36,613 nucleotides of DNA from Caldisericum sp. (GCA_020692945.1 JAIMJY010000004.1:1-36613); one strand, 5' to 3'. Positions 1 through 9,597 are shown, counted from the first letter of the stretch. The notes: generated by a model from the letters alone, not told the origin. Program-made: numbers and translations.

Positions 1-90
1 ATGAAGCTCATAATAGGTCAAAACAGATATTATAACTTTTAGATAAGGTAAAGCAAAAAACATTAAAGAGAACATTAATATTTTTTGTAT

Positions 91-119
91 TTGCAAAAAA
101 CATTTAAACGTATTAAAAT
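91..119 (+). promoter_or_regulatory. Possible promoter of the metallo-hydrolase gene
   Basis: TTGCAA (91-96) and TAAAAT (114-119) are separated by 17 bases and lie 22 bases before the Shine-Dalgarno site of the gene at 154. Both hexamers are imperfect and the background is very AT-rich, so this is a weak prediction. Confidence 0.3.
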
Positions 120-153
120 GTGTGCTTTAAAGTTTTTGCTAAAGGAGATTTGC

Positions 154-1461
154 ATGAGAATAGGCTTTTTTGGTGGAGTAAGAGAAATTGGTGGCAACAT
201 TATTTTGATTGAAGATAAAGGTTCTGGCATTGTCTTTGATTTTGGTAGGAGATTTGCATCCAGTTTTACGTTTTTTAACAATACTATTGTAGGCAGGCCA
301 CAAAAAGGATTTTCAGACTACACAGAATTGGGTGAGCTTCCACCTTTTAACAGTTTTTACAATACCCCGAAAGAAGTAAATAATCCATTGGACATAAAAA
401 TCGGTGGTGTTTTCTTTTCTCATGCGCATCTTGACCATATTGGCAATATAAACTTAATAAAGGAAATAATGCCTAAATACATGAGTAAGTATTCTATGAG
501 TATCCTAAAATATTTTGTGCAGTTTGGAATCATAAAAAATATGCCTCAAAATACAAACATCATTGAAGATGAAATTACTTTGGGAAACTTTAAGGTGAAG
601 CCGTTCTTCGTTGACCACGATGTTCCAGGGGCTGTTGCATACATAATAGAAACTCCAAAAGGAACTGTTATTTACACAGGTGACTTATATTTTCAGGGGA
701 TTGAGAAAGAAAAGACGCTTAATTTTGTAAGCTATGCAAAGAGCTTAAAGCCGTACCTTCTAATCTCTGAGGGTACTCGAATTGGCTGGGGCGGCATTAC
801 GAGCCTTACAGAAGATGAACTTCAAGAAGAGATAATAAGATGTGTAATTACGTTCAAAGGACTTGCTATAGGAAATGTTTACGAACCGCACATTTCAAGG
901 ATCCTTAGTTTTTACAAGGTTGCAAGGAATCTTGGAAGAAAACTTGTAATGACAGAAACATATGCATTTGCTCTCGTTGAGCTTGCTATTGCAAACAACG
1001 CAATTGCAAAAGAAATAATTGATTCTAAGGAGACGTTTATATACTCCTCAAAGAAATTACTTGATGATTGGGAGGCTCCTTTAAAGAATAAATTTGTTGA
1101 TGCAAATTTTGTAAACACTGAACAAGAAAATATCATTTTACTCTTAAACTACACGAATATCCCTGAGTTACTCGATATAAAACCAAAGAGCGGTGCGATC
1201 TATATTCAGTCAGGAGGAGAGCCTATTGCAAATATCGACACTCACAATACAAAGATTCAGGAAAACTGGATAAACTATTTTAAAATGCCATTTTTCAGAA
1301 TTCATTCCCCGGGGCATGCATCTGAAGTGGAAATATTGAATATGGTTAAAGAAATCAATCCAGAAATTTTGCTTCCAATTCACACTCAAATACCGGAGCG
1401 ATTTGCAATGATTTTTGAAAGGACAAAAATTTTGGATAAAGGGAATCTCTATGAGTTTTAA
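154..1461 (+). CDS. Beta-CASP / RNase J-like metallo-beta-lactamase-fold hydrolase
   Basis: A 435-residue zinc-dependent hydrolase of the metallo-beta-lactamase fold. The sequence shows the HAHLDHIG metal-binding motif near residue 90, a later VDHD, the IYTGDL motif, and C-terminal GHAS and PIHTQ histidine motifs. This order matches the beta-CASP branch, which holds RNase J and related nucleases, so RNA processing or decay is the likely role. The family's KH-like C-terminal domain is not evident, so it is a shorter relative rather than a clear RNase J. The start is placed at 154 because AAAGGAG precedes it at 141-147; an upstream in-frame ATG at 85 lacks a ribosome-binding site. It appears to be transcribed alone; the next gene has its own promoter. 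Exact substrate cannot be read from sequence. Confidence 0.8.
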   Translation: MRIGFFGGVREIGGNIILIEDKGSGIVFDFGRRFASSFTFFNNTIVGRPQKGFSDYTELGELPPFNSFYNTPKEVNNPLDIKIGGVFFSHAHLDHIGNINLIKEIMPKYMSKYSMSILKYFVQFGIIKNMPQNTNIIEDEITLGNFKVKPFFVDHDVPGAVAYIIETPKGTVIYTGDLYFQGIEKEKTLNFVSYAKSLKPYLLISEGTRIGWGGITSLTEDELQEEIIRCVITFKGLAIGNVYEPHISRILSFYKVARNLGRKLVMTETYAFALVELAIANNAIAKEIIDSKETFIYSSKKLLDDWEAPLKNKFVDANFVNTEQENIILLLNYTNIPELLDIKPKSGAIYIQSGGEPIANIDTHNTKIQENWINYFKMPFFRIHSPGHASEVEILNMVKEINPEILLPIHTQIPERFAMIFERTKILDKGNLYEF

Positions 1462-1510
1462 GATATATGAAATAATAATCAATTTTTAATGAAGAACTTA
1501 CAAGTTTTTT

Positions 1511-1537
1511 TTGAAATTTGTTTGCAATGAGTATAAT
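1511..1537 (+). promoter_or_regulatory. Promoter of the sugar-type binding protein
   Basis: TTGAAA (1511-1516) and TATAAT (1532-1537) are spaced by 15 bases. The -10 is a perfect consensus. It implies a leader of roughly 115 bases before the GGAGG ribosome-binding site of the gene at 1658. Confidence 0.5.
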
Positions 1538-1657
1538 ATACAGTAAGGTAATTGTAAGAGAAAATATAGCAAAAGAAATTTAAGCTAGTAATGAAGTCAA
1601 TTTAAGATTGTTCCTTGGAAATTTTTGGATAAAATTAAAAGAAGGAGGATTAGGTCT

Positions 1658-3328
1658 ATGAAGAAGTTAATTTCAGTTCTAGTGCTCGTGGCTATGGTCG
1701 CATCAACAGTTGTGGCTATAGGGCCCGTTAAAGCACAGAACGCAACGACAACCGTCAAAATCTTCATTGGAAAGACAGATGCTTACATTAACGGTGTAAA
1801 AACGGTTCTGGATCAGCCACCTGTTATCATAAATAACAGGACAATGGTTCCGATTAGATTCATATCCGAAAATCTAAAGGCCGATGTAAAATGGGATGAC
1901 AAGACCAAGCAGGCCACGGTAACTCTTCTCAGCAACACTGCAGTTCTTACTATTGACCAGTCAACTGCACAGGCAAACGGTTACACAGTTTATCTTGATG
2001 CTCCAGCTACAATTATCAAGGCAACAGGAAGGACTGTTGTACCCATTAGATTTGTAAGTGACACTATTGGTGCGGACGTTGTATGGAACGGAACAGAAAA
2101 ATCCGTAACAATCACTTTCAATCCAGATTGGCTTGCAAACCCAGTTGAAGTGCCTTTCTGGCATGCAATGCAGGCTGCTCTTGGTGATGCTCTGAACGGA
2201 TTAATTAAAGAGTTCAATGCAACCCATCCAAGAATCAAAATTTTGCCTACTGCAATTGCAGGCTACACTGCTCTTCAGCAAAAGACCATTGCATCAATTT
2301 CTGCAGGTAATTTTCCAGCTATCACTCAGGCTTATGAGAACTGGGTAGCTCAGTACATGCTTGGAAACTATCTCACACCTATGCAGAATTTTGTAAATGG
2401 CCCCAATGGGCTTACTAAAGCAGATATTGATGATTTCTTCCCAATCATGTGGCAAGATGGTTTTATGCCCGATGGTAAAATGTGGATGCTTCCATTCAAC
2501 AAGAGCACGGAAGTAATGTATTATAACCCTGATATGCTCAAATCAATTGGGTATGACCATGCTCCAAAAACCTGGACAGAGTTTGCCGAGATGTGCAAAA
2601 AGCTAACCAAGGACGATGGCTCTCAATGGGGTGCATCAATGGGCGCAGATGTAGATCTTTGGTACGCAATGGTTAATGAATGGGGTGGTAAGGTATTTAC
2701 AAGCGATAATAAGAGAGTATTATTTGATATAGATACTAAGGCAATTGAATCTGTAAAGTTCCTTAACGACCTCTATGCAAGTAAGTATATTCACTTCACT
2801 ACGGGTTATAACTACCAGACAGATTTTGGCAACGTGAAGTGTTGTTTTACATTTGCAAGTATTGCAAGCTACACGTACATGGTTGCAGCAGCAGGTGGAA
2901 AATTTAAAGTTGCAGAAGCACCACTACCAGCTGGCCCTGCAGGACAGTATGGCGTAATGTACGGAACGAACATAGTAATTTTTGGACAAAAATATACGAA
3001 GGAGCAGCAAGATGCAGCATGGAGCTTTGTAAAGTGGTTTACATCTCCTCACCAAACCGCAGCCTGGTCAATTCAAACAGGATACCTTCCTGTAAGGAAA
3101 TCTGCTCTAGATCTCCCTGAGATGAAAACTAAACTAGCTGAGCATCCAGAGTTGCAAGCTGGTTTTGATCAACTTCCGAACTGTCTTGTTCAGCCACCAA
3201 CGAGGGAATGGAATACTGCAAGAAGAGATATTTCATCAGAGATGCAGAAGATTTTCCTTCAGAAAATTTCACCAGAAGATGGAATGAACGAACTTGGAAA
3301 GAAAGTCAGATCATATATAGGTGGCTAA
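1658..3328 (+). CDS. Secreted ABC sugar-binding protein with copper-amine-oxidase-like N-domain
   Basis: A 556-residue extracytoplasmic solute-binding protein. Residues 1-28 form a Sec signal peptide (MKKLISVLVLVAMVA, ending near VKAQ) without a lipobox cysteine. Residues of about 33-155 hold a copper-amine-oxidase N-domain-like module seen as two repeats, each with VPIRF followed by a DVKW- or DVVW-type strand. From about 165 onward it is a SBP_bac_1 (extracellular solute-binding, sugar type) domain, with typical features such as MLPFNKSTEVMYYNPD and WSFVKWFTSP. The start at 1658 follows a GAAGGAGG site; an in-frame ATG at 1625 is less likely. No permease or ATPase gene is adjacent and a terminator follows directly, so its transporter partners are encoded elsewhere. 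The N-module probably anchors or multimerises the protein at the cell surface; this is inference. Confidence 0.85.
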   Translation: MKKLISVLVLVAMVASTVVAIGPVKAQNATTTVKIFIGKTDAYINGVKTVLDQPPVIINNRTMVPIRFISENLKADVKWDDKTKQATVTLLSNTAVLTIDQSTAQANGYTVYLDAPATIIKATGRTVVPIRFVSDTIGADVVWNGTEKSVTITFNPDWLANPVEVPFWHAMQAALGDALNGLIKEFNATHPRIKILPTAIAGYTALQQKTIASISAGNFPAITQAYENWVAQYMLGNYLTPMQNFVNGPNGLTKADIDDFFPIMWQDGFMPDGKMWMLPFNKSTEVMYYNPDMLKSIGYDHAPKTWTEFAEMCKKLTKDDGSQWGASMGADVDLWYAMVNEWGGKVFTSDNKRVLFDIDTKAIESVKFLNDLYASKYIHFTTGYNYQTDFGNVKCCFTFASIASYTYMVAAAGGKFKVAEAPLPAGPAGQYGVMYGTNIVIFGQKYTKEQQDAAWSFVKWFTSPHQTAAWSIQTGYLPVRKSALDLPEMKTKLAEHPELQAGFDQLPNCLVQPPTREWNTARRDISSEMQKIFLQKISPEDGMNELGKKVRSYIGG

Positions 3329-3351
3329 GTAGAACACTACTATCGTTTGGT

Positions 3352-3385
3352 AAAAGAGCCCTCCTAATCGAGAGCTCTTTTTTTT
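3352..3385 (+). terminator. Rho-independent terminator after the binding-protein gene
   Basis: AAAAGAGC (3352-3359) pairs with GCTCTTTT (3374-3381), and the right arm runs into an eight-base T stretch. It ends the transcription unit of the binding protein 24 bases after its stop codon. Confidence 0.85.
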
Positions 3386-4885
3386 ATTTCAAAAACCTTG
3401 CTTTTGACAACAACATCCGTGTTGCCACATGTAAATCTACATTCTTTCTCAGTGGGTTCCAAAAGAATAAGATTTTTGATGTTTCCGATGGCGAAGACAA
3501 GCAGCTTTACCCAAAAGATGCCTCTGAAAATGCAATTCTTGTGAATGGCAACCCCTCAAAAGTTTATAGAGTTGCAAAGAAACTTGGTGTGCGATGCGTT
3601 CTTTCTTACTTCATGAGAGCATCCGATTCTTCCATTAGACGAACCCCCTGAATTTCTCCAGAATGCAGTTAATTACACTTCATTTCCTCCTGATTCAAAT
3701 GGCGAAATGTTAGGTTTTGCATTAAGTTTTGAACAGTACAAAGAGTTGAAGGAACTAGTACTTACAGGACTTGAGGTTGAAGCATTTTTAAACGCTGATT
3801 TCGGTACAAATTCTCTTGAAGTTATTGAAGCCACTGTTAGTAACTCGCTCAGTAGAAAACCAATTGTTCTTACTGCGCATCTTTGCCACCCAAAACCTGG
3901 CGCAAATGATAATACAAGTGGATCTGCGCTGCTTACAGAAATTGTTAGCACTTCGAAAATTGCAAATATTGAACGTGAAGTTGTTGCCCTCTGGGTTCCA
4001 GAAATGTATGGGAGACGATAGCTTATCTAACCGATCATCGCAAAGAATTTGAACTCGGTACTAACCTCGACATGGTTGGAGAAAACCAAAGTATCACTGG
4101 CTCAACTCTTGGTATTGCAGACACCCCTTGGTCGCTTCCGTCCTTTGTTAGCGAACTTGTTGCATCAAATCTCGAAAATAGCAGTTTTAGAAAAAGCGAG
4201 AGACGATACTCGTCAGGTTCAGACCATTTTATTTTTGACGATTCTACGGTAAGGATTCCTTTTACTTCCCTAACCCAATGGCCAGATAGATTTTACCATA
4301 CAAGCGAAGATACTGTAGATAAGTCAAGCATTGGTTCTTTTGAGTGGATTGGGAGCAGTGTATTAAACACAATTCTAGATTTAACATTTGGCGTTCCCGA
4401 AAGTATTGCAAAGAAAACAAAAGCACGTATTGTTTCGAAATACATTCGAAAGTCAAGTCGAAATGACTTTTCAAGAAATTGGCTTGCATATAAGACTTAC
4501 AAGAGCCTTGAAGCGTTTTCAAAGTATGCTGATGTGTCAGATGAACTAAAATTCATAGAAGGGTATATTGACTTTTCAAAGATTACAGAGCCCGTGAAAG
4601 TAAAAAACTTTAGAGCCCCCTTGGGTGATAATTGGATGAACGAAGACGATAAAGAATGGGAATATATTACTAGAAAAAATCAAAGCTTTTGATAACTTTG
4701 AGTACGAACTTCTCAATTTTATGGAGAATGGTTTTTCTTTCGACAAGGCGTGTGCGCTTGCAAAAGATGAGTTTGAAATCAAGGAAGATTTGATAAACGA
4801 AGCTATATACTTCATAGAAAAATTAAAAATTTTATTTTCTTATAATTATGTACAATATTTACTTGGAAGGAGAGTAAAAAAATAA
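3382..4885 (+). pseudogene. Decayed M28/DUF4910-like aminopeptidase-fold gene
   Basis: A remnant of about 500 codons readable only by changing frame three times. The pieces join into one protein: ATCKSTFFLSGF, then TAHLCHPKPGANDNTSGS (a zinc-peptidase M28-type metal site), then NLDMVGENQ and a QWPDRFYHTSEDT segment. The first shift is in the C5 run 3644-3648 (an extra base). The second is at 4013-4014, where two extra bases split MYG from TIAYL. The third is in an A run at 4673-4678. The 5' end has no start codon and abuts the upstream terminator, so the N-terminus is deleted. The final reading ends at TAA 4883-4885, just before the next gene. The family assignment rests on recalled motif similarity. 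Sequencing error could explain single homopolymer shifts, but not the missing 5' end. Confidence 0.75.
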
Positions 4886-4886
4886 A

Positions 4887-6023
4887 ATGAAAATAATTGT
4901 TTTAGGGGCAGGTTTAATTGGGAAAGTTGCAGCAAAATACCTTGTAGAAGACGTCAATTTTGAGGTATCAGTTGCCGATAAAAACCCTGAGCAAATTGAG
5001 CTTCTCATGAAAAATAACCGAATAAACGGAAAAGTAGTAGATTTATCAAAAAAAGGCGCAATTAAAAATTTGGTCAAAGATTACGACATGGTTTTAGGTG
5101 CAGTACCAGGGTTTTTAGGTATGCATATGATGAAAGAAGTTCTCGAAGCCGGAAAAAACATAGTAGACATCTCTTTTACTCCTGATGACTATTCTGTTTT
5201 GGATGAGCTTGCAAAGAAAAATGGAGTTACTGCAGTCGTGGATTGTGGAGTAGCTCCTGGGATGAGCAATATATTAGCTTCTCACGCGGCAAGAGAGTTA
5301 GATAAAGCAGAAAGTTTACTTATACTTGTCGGTGGACTTCCGCAGGTGAGGCAATGGCCGTATGAATATAAAATCGTTTTTTCTCCAATAGACGTCATTG
5401 AAGAATACACTAGACCTGCAAGGTTCGTAGAAAATGGAAGGGTTGTAACAAAGGAGGCACTGACTGATATAGAATTAGTTGACTTTCCACTTATAGGCAC
5501 CCTTGAGGCTTTTAACACAGATGGATTAAGAACGCTAACCAAAACACTCAATATTCCAAATATGAAAGAGAAAACTTTGAGATTCCCAGGACATACTGAA
5601 AAAATGAAAATCTTAAAAGAAACTGGCTTTTTTAATAAGAAACCCATAGAGGTAAACAATCTTAAAGTACGACCGGTTGATGTCACAGCAAAGCTTTTGT
5701 TTCCAATGTGGAAACTAAAAAAGGGAGAAAAAGATTTTACTGTAATGAGAGTTGAGGTAAACGGCAAGAAGAAAGGTAGACCGACAAAAATAAAATACAG
5801 TCTTTTAGATTACTTCGATGAAAAAACTGCTACAACATCAATGGCACGAACCACTGCTTGCCCTGCTGCAATTATTGCAAAGTTAGTTGCAAAACAGCAA
5901 TTTATATACAAAGGCATTTGCCCACCAGAATATATTGGGAATAAACCTGAATTGTTCAAAATCTTGCTCGAAGAACTCGAAAAAAAAGGAATTGTTTACG
6001 AGAAATTTGTCGAAGAAAGTTGA
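4887..6023 (+). CDS. Saccharopine dehydrogenase-family NAD(P)-dependent oxidoreductase
   Basis: A 378-residue cytoplasmic oxidoreductase. It opens with a Rossmann dinucleotide-binding motif, IIVLGAGLIGK, and carries the family segments VVDCGVAPGMSNILA and a C-terminal TACPAAIIAKLVA. This fits the saccharopine dehydrogenase/lysine 6-dehydrogenase group, whose members act on lysine-derived or related amino-acid imines; length is normal. The substrate cannot be fixed from sequence, and no lysine pathway gene is adjacent. A GGAAGGAGAG site lies 13-21 bases upstream of the ATG and overlaps the end of the decayed peptidase gene. A TATAAT at 4841-4846 could be its -10 box, but no good -35 is visible. 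It is the only intact gene between two pseudogenes, which suggests selection to keep it. Confidence 0.8.
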   Translation: MKIIVLGAGLIGKVAAKYLVEDVNFEVSVADKNPEQIELLMKNNRINGKVVDLSKKGAIKNLVKDYDMVLGAVPGFLGMHMMKEVLEAGKNIVDISFTPDDYSVLDELAKKNGVTAVVDCGVAPGMSNILASHAARELDKAESLLILVGGLPQVRQWPYEYKIVFSPIDVIEEYTRPARFVENGRVVTKEALTDIELVDFPLIGTLEAFNTDGLRTLTKTLNIPNMKEKTLRFPGHTEKMKILKETGFFNKKPIEVNNLKVRPVDVTAKLLFPMWKLKKGEKDFTVMRVEVNGKKKGRPTKIKYSLLDYFDEKTATTSMARTTACPAAIIAKLVAKQQFIYKGICPPEYIGNKPELFKILLEELEKKGIVYEKFVEES

Positions 6024-6085
6024 AAATAAAAAAGTTTAGGCGCAATGAAAACACATAATTTTAGAAATTAAAGGAGACAAAAAAT

Positions 6086-6383
6086 ATGCAGCTTAAGACT
6101 CTTTTTATGCCACATACTCCTGATGCAAATCTAGAAATACATTAGTGCCTTATCGAAACTTTTATGTACAAACTTTATATCAGGTTAGTCAAAGACCAAA
6201 AAACAAACAGTTGAAGTTTGTGAAAAACTCGTCGACGAAGAGGAGGTTAAACAAGTTCTAATTTGCCCAGGCTTTACTCACATTAATGTTGCAGTGCTAC
6301 AACAAGCTATAGTAGGAGAAAGCGTAGCTTTTTCTGTTGCAAAAGATGATAGCCAAGCAGTGAAATTTCTATGGAGAGCATAA
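6086..6383 (+). pseudogene. Decayed small DUF6506-like gene
   Basis: The remnant starts at ATG 6086 behind a good AAGGAG site (6071-6076), reads MQLKTLFMPHTPDANLEIH, and meets TAG at 6143-6145. Past the stop the same frame gives CLIETFMYKLYIRLVKDQ. Near 6200 a frameshift is needed to continue as EVCEKLVDEEEVKQVLICPG, ending at TAA 6381-6383. The joined product of about 98 codons resembles the small DUF6506 family (pattern LxxxHxPDA then LCPGFTH). At least one nonsense and one frameshift mutation are present. The family is named from memory of its pattern; function is unknown. Confidence 0.6.
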
Positions 6384-6409
6384 GGAATTCGAAGTTGGTT
6401 CTAAAGTTT

Positions 6410-7483
6410 CTACCACTTGTATTTTCCTCTCCACATAATGTAAATAAAAATAGGCGTCCCAATAAGGGCTGTGAGTATGCCTATCGGAACTTCTGATGCT
6501 GATATAACCCGCGATACATCATCAATGAGAAGCAAATAAAACGACCCTGCAAGAATCGTTACAGGTAGAAGCTTTCTGAAATTCGGACCTATAAGCATTC
6601 TTCCAATGTGAGGAACAACAAGACCAACCCATCCTATGACACCACTTAAAGATACACTCAATGAGGTAAGAAGTGTTGAAAGAAAAATAATAAAATATTT
6701 AAGTTTTTTAGGATTTTCGCCAAGAAGCCTTGTCTCTTCGTCTCCAAGAGAAAGGATGTTGAGCTTCCATCGCAAAAAGTAAAGCATTATTATTGCAACA
6801 ATCATTATAAGCCCATTAATTAAAATATTTTTCATTGTTATATTACTCAAAGACCCCATGAGCCAGAATACAATGGAGGGAAGCTTTGTATAAGGATCTG
6901 CATAGTATTTTAAAAACGATATGAGCGAAGTAAAAAAGCTGCTAACAATGAATCCTGCAAGGACAAGTGTAACAGAATTTGATTCATTTTTTTCTCTGCC
7001 TATTACAATGCTTAAAATAACAGAAATCACCGCAAAAACAAATGCAAATAATTGTATTACAAGTTCATTTCCCCCGATAAGAATTGCAAGTCCTGCACCA
7101 AAGCCCGCACCAGAAGACAAACCAAGCGTAAAAGGAGAAACGAGCGGGTTGTCAAAAATACCTTGATAAGCCGCTCCACTTTCAGAAAGAGATGCCCCAA
7201 TAAGCAAAGCCGCTATTACGCGTGGCAACCTTATATCAAAAATTACCGTGTTGATTGTGCTGCCAACTGCCCCACCTATATGAAACAATTTAATAGCAAG
7301 GGCATTTAGTATTAAACTGGGCGATATACTGTATCTCCCTATTCCTAAAGAAATAACAAAGAGCGCTACATTAAAAAGGGAAAGAATGACAATTATTCCC
7401 TTGAACGAGAGTATTCTATGACGGGCTTTTAGGGTAAAAATAGGATTTTCCTTCACTTTCCATTTTTTCCGTTTCAATTTCAT
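6410..7483 (-). CDS. ABC importer permease, FecCD/BtuC type
   Basis: A 357-residue polytopic membrane protein with about ten hydrophobic segments. It has the FecCD hallmarks: RLPRVIAALLIGASLSESG, QGIFDNPLVSPFTLGLSSGA and GWVGLVVPHIGRMLIG. It would form the channel of an importer for an iron chelate, haem, corrinoid or other metal complex, working with the ATPase and binding protein of the same operon. The reading frame overlaps the ATPase gene by 68 bases and the first ATG has no clear ribosome-binding site. The true start could be a GTG at codon 10, and translation may be coupled to the ATPase. It is the last gene of the operon; no terminator hairpin is visible behind it. Confidence 0.9.
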   Translation of the reverse strand: MKLKRKKWKVKENPIFTLKARHRILSFKGIIVILSLFNVALFVISLGIGRYSISPSLILNALAIKLFHIGGAVGSTINTVIFDIRLPRVIAALLIGASLSESGAAYQGIFDNPLVSPFTLGLSSGAGFGAGLAILIGGNELVIQLFAFVFAVISVILSIVIGREKNESNSVTLVLAGFIVSSFFTSLISFLKYYADPYTKLPSIVFWLMGSLSNITMKNILINGLIMIVAIIMLYFLRWKLNILSLGDEETRLLGENPKKLKYFIIFLSTLLTSLSVSLSGVIGWVGLVVPHIGRMLIGPNFRKLLPVTILAGSFYLLLIDDVSRVISASEVPIGILTALIGTPIFIYIMWRGKYKW

Positions 7484-8186
7484 AAAGCGATTTTAAATTT
7501 TCGCTTGTTAGCACTTCGTCAGGTGTTCCTATTGCTAAAATTTTCCCCCTGGTCAACATAAGGATCCTATCTGAAAATCTCATGGCAAGGTTAGGGTCAT
7601 GAAGAGTCATTATTATAGTTAAGCCTTTCTTCGTTTTTAATTCCCTTATTTTGTTAAGTATCAAAAACTCGTTCTTAAAATCAAGAAAAGCAGTTGGCTC
7701 ATCAAGTATGACAACAGGCGTTTCTTGAGCAAGAACACGAGCAATAAGGGTAAGCCTTAACTCTCCGCCGCTTATTTCCGTATAAGGAGAAGCTTTTAAG
7801 TGTGCTATCCCAACCTCTTCGAGTGCTTTCATTGCTATTTGAACATCTCTCTCGGAAGGAAGAGAGAAAAAATCAAGATAAGGATTCCTACCCATAAGCA
7901 CTATATCAAGAACAGTATAGGAAAAAGTAATTCTATGTTGTTGAGGAACCGAAGAAATAATTCTACCAAGTTCCTTAATAGAATAGTCTTTTATATCCTT
8001 CCCATAGATTGAGATATTTCCACTTTTTGGGATGAGTATTCTTTCTATACACTTTAGGAGCGTAGTCTTGCCACTACCGTTGGGGCCAAGAATTGTAAAT
8101 ATTTCTCCTTCGTTTACTTCAATAGAGAGGTTTTTAAAAATTTCAGTACCATTATAAGCAAAAGCTAAATTCTCGACTCTAATCAT
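7416..8186 (-). CDS. ABC importer ATPase, FecE/BtuD type
   Basis: A 256-residue cytoplasmic ATP-binding subunit. Walker A is GPNGSGKT (residues 34-41), the signature is SGGEL (139-143), and Walker B is VVILDEPTAF (158-167). The H-loop is in MTLHDPNLAM. PQQHRITFSYTVLDIVLMGR is the Q-loop region typical of iron-siderophore/vitamin B12 transporters. It powers import with the FecCD-type permease encoded next. The gene starts one base after the binding-protein stop codon and overlaps the permease reading frame, so the three are very probably co-translated. Confidence 0.93.
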   Translation of the reverse strand: MIRVENLAFAYNGTEIFKNLSIEVNEGEIFTILGPNGSGKTTLLKCIERILIPKSGNISIYGKDIKDYSIKELGRIISSVPQQHRITFSYTVLDIVLMGRNPYLDFFSLPSERDVQIAMKALEEVGIAHLKASPYTEISGGELRLTLIARVLAQETPVVILDEPTAFLDFKNEFLILNKIRELKTKKGLTIIMTLHDPNLAMRFSDRILMLTRGKILAIGTPDEVLTSENLKSLYEIETEKMESEGKSYFYPKSPS

Positions 8187-8187
8187 T

Positions 8188-9597
8188 TTACTTGCCTAAT
8201 ATTGATTTCAAATCAGAATCCGTTAACTTGTAGTTATAAATCTTTTGATAAAACACTCGCGCTTCCTCTGATATATTAAAATTCACAAACTGAGGATATA
8301 ACTTGTTAGAAAACCACATTATCCCAAGGATTGATTCAGGTGTTGGAAGGTCATAGGAAAGGATAAAAGAGGGCATCATTATAACGTTTTTGTTTTTAAT
8401 TGCTTTAAGGTCTTTGAAATTTGTATTATTGAAAACATCCTGGACGCTATCTCTGCAATAAGGGGCAAGCACTATAAAATCCGGTTGCCATGCAAGAATC
8501 TGCTCAGGAGAAACTGGTACTTTTCCTCCAACCACATCTTTTGAAACACTAACTGCGCCCGCAAGGTTTACAAGGGAAGTTTGAAAGAAGTCTTTTCCGA
8601 ATGTTTCAAGGATATTACCTCCTGCAAAGTAAACGGTAACTTTATTTTTTATACCGCTTGTATTGTTCTCAATAAATGAAAGTTCCTCATTAAAATATAT
8701 TAGAGATTGTCTTGCCTCCTCGGTTTTACCGAGTATATTGCCAAGGAACTGTATTGATTTAAGCATCCCCTGTGGACTTTCTTGGTTTAAAAGGGCAACC
8801 GGAATGCCTGCTTCTTCAAGTTTCTTAATAGGTGTTCCAGAGGTTGTTATCACAAGATCTGGATTCAAAGAAAGTATTGTTTCTACATTCGGGTTTTTGA
8901 AGCTACTTGCATCTGGTAGCGTTGAGGCTTTTGTAAATACTTTTGCAAAGTTATCAAAATTAATCACTCGTCCTTTTGGGCTTGCAATGAGAGCGTTTTG
9001 CGCGTTCAGCGGAAACAAAAGTTGAGTAGCCATAGGATATAGAGAAACAATTTTATTTATCTTTTTGGGGACTGAGATTTTCCTTCCGGTAGTGTCAGCA
9101 GTTTGGACTAATTGCTTATAAATATTAAAGCTTATTTGTCCTGTCGAAGCACTTTTAGGAGTTTCGCCCAAATTATTCGTGAGAAATTCAAGTTGGACGA
9201 GTGTTCTTCCATTAACAATTATTGGCTTTGCGAGCCTATTATCAATAAAATTTACGTTTTGCCCATTTACTGAATAAATTTCCGCCTTAATAATAAAATC
9301 AATCTTAACATCGTTTATTGAGAATATAACTCGCTTTTCTTTTCCATTCCACGAAATGCTTCCGCCTGCCTCTTCTATAATTTCTCTCAATGGGACTAAG
9401 ATATTCCCGTTTATGATGGTTGGGCTAACTCCTTTTGGAGAAAAGACTTTTGTTAAATTGTCTACTGTATAATTTTGAGAGCCTGTTTTTATAACAAAAG
9501 TGGCAAATGGTCTGAACCCCTGTGCTTTAGACTGTTGTATCGGGAATACCGAAAGCAACATTCCAAGAATTACTGCAATCAATAATACTTTTTTCAT
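8188..9597 (-). CDS. BtuF/FepB-type binding protein with copper-amine-oxidase-like N-domain
   Basis: A 469-residue secreted protein. Residues 1-25 form a signal peptide (MKKVLLIAVILGMLLSVFP) with no lipobox cysteine. Residues of about 30-155 contain two copper-amine-oxidase N-domain-like repeats, the first with VPLREIIEEAGGSISWNG, the second more degenerate with VQLEFLTNNLG. From about 170 a class III periplasmic binding domain starts (KKINKIVSLYPMATQLLF, then SLNPDLVITTSGTP), as in cobalamin, haem and siderophore binding proteins. It delivers ligand to the permease/ATPase pair encoded downstream. An AGGAGGAAG site inside the last codons of the DUF364 gene precedes the start. The module order repeats that of the unrelated sugar-type protein at 1658. 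Confidence 0.9.
   Translation of the reverse strand: MKKVLLIAVILGMLLSVFPIQQSKAQGFRPFATFVIKTGSQNYTVDNLTKVFSPKGVSPTIINGNILVPLREIIEEAGGSISWNGKEKRVIFSINDVKIDFIIKAEIYSVNGQNVNFIDNRLAKPIIVNGRTLVQLEFLTNNLGETPKSASTGQISFNIYKQLVQTADTTGRKISVPKKINKIVSLYPMATQLLFPLNAQNALIASPKGRVINFDNFAKVFTKASTLPDASSFKNPNVETILSLNPDLVITTSGTPIKKLEEAGIPVALLNQESPQGMLKSIQFLGNILGKTEEARQSLIYFNEELSFIENNTSGIKNKVTVYFAGGNILETFGKDFFQTSLVNLAGAVSVSKDVVGGKVPVSPEQILAWQPDFIVLAPYCRDSVQDVFNNTNFKDLKAIKNKNVIMMPSFILSYDLPTPESILGIMWFSNKLYPQFVNFNISEEARVFYQKIYNYKLTDSDLKSILGK

Noticed and set aside
1-42. Short frame MKLIIGQNRYYNF ending at TAG 40-42
   Set aside because: It could be the end of an upstream gene or a 13-codon chance frame; the window edge prevents a decision.
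3208-3381. Plus-strand open frame inside the end of the binding-protein gene, running into the peptidase remnant
   Set aside because: The overlapping part is in another frame of a well-supported gene and crosses a terminator; only the part after 3382 resembles the peptidase family.
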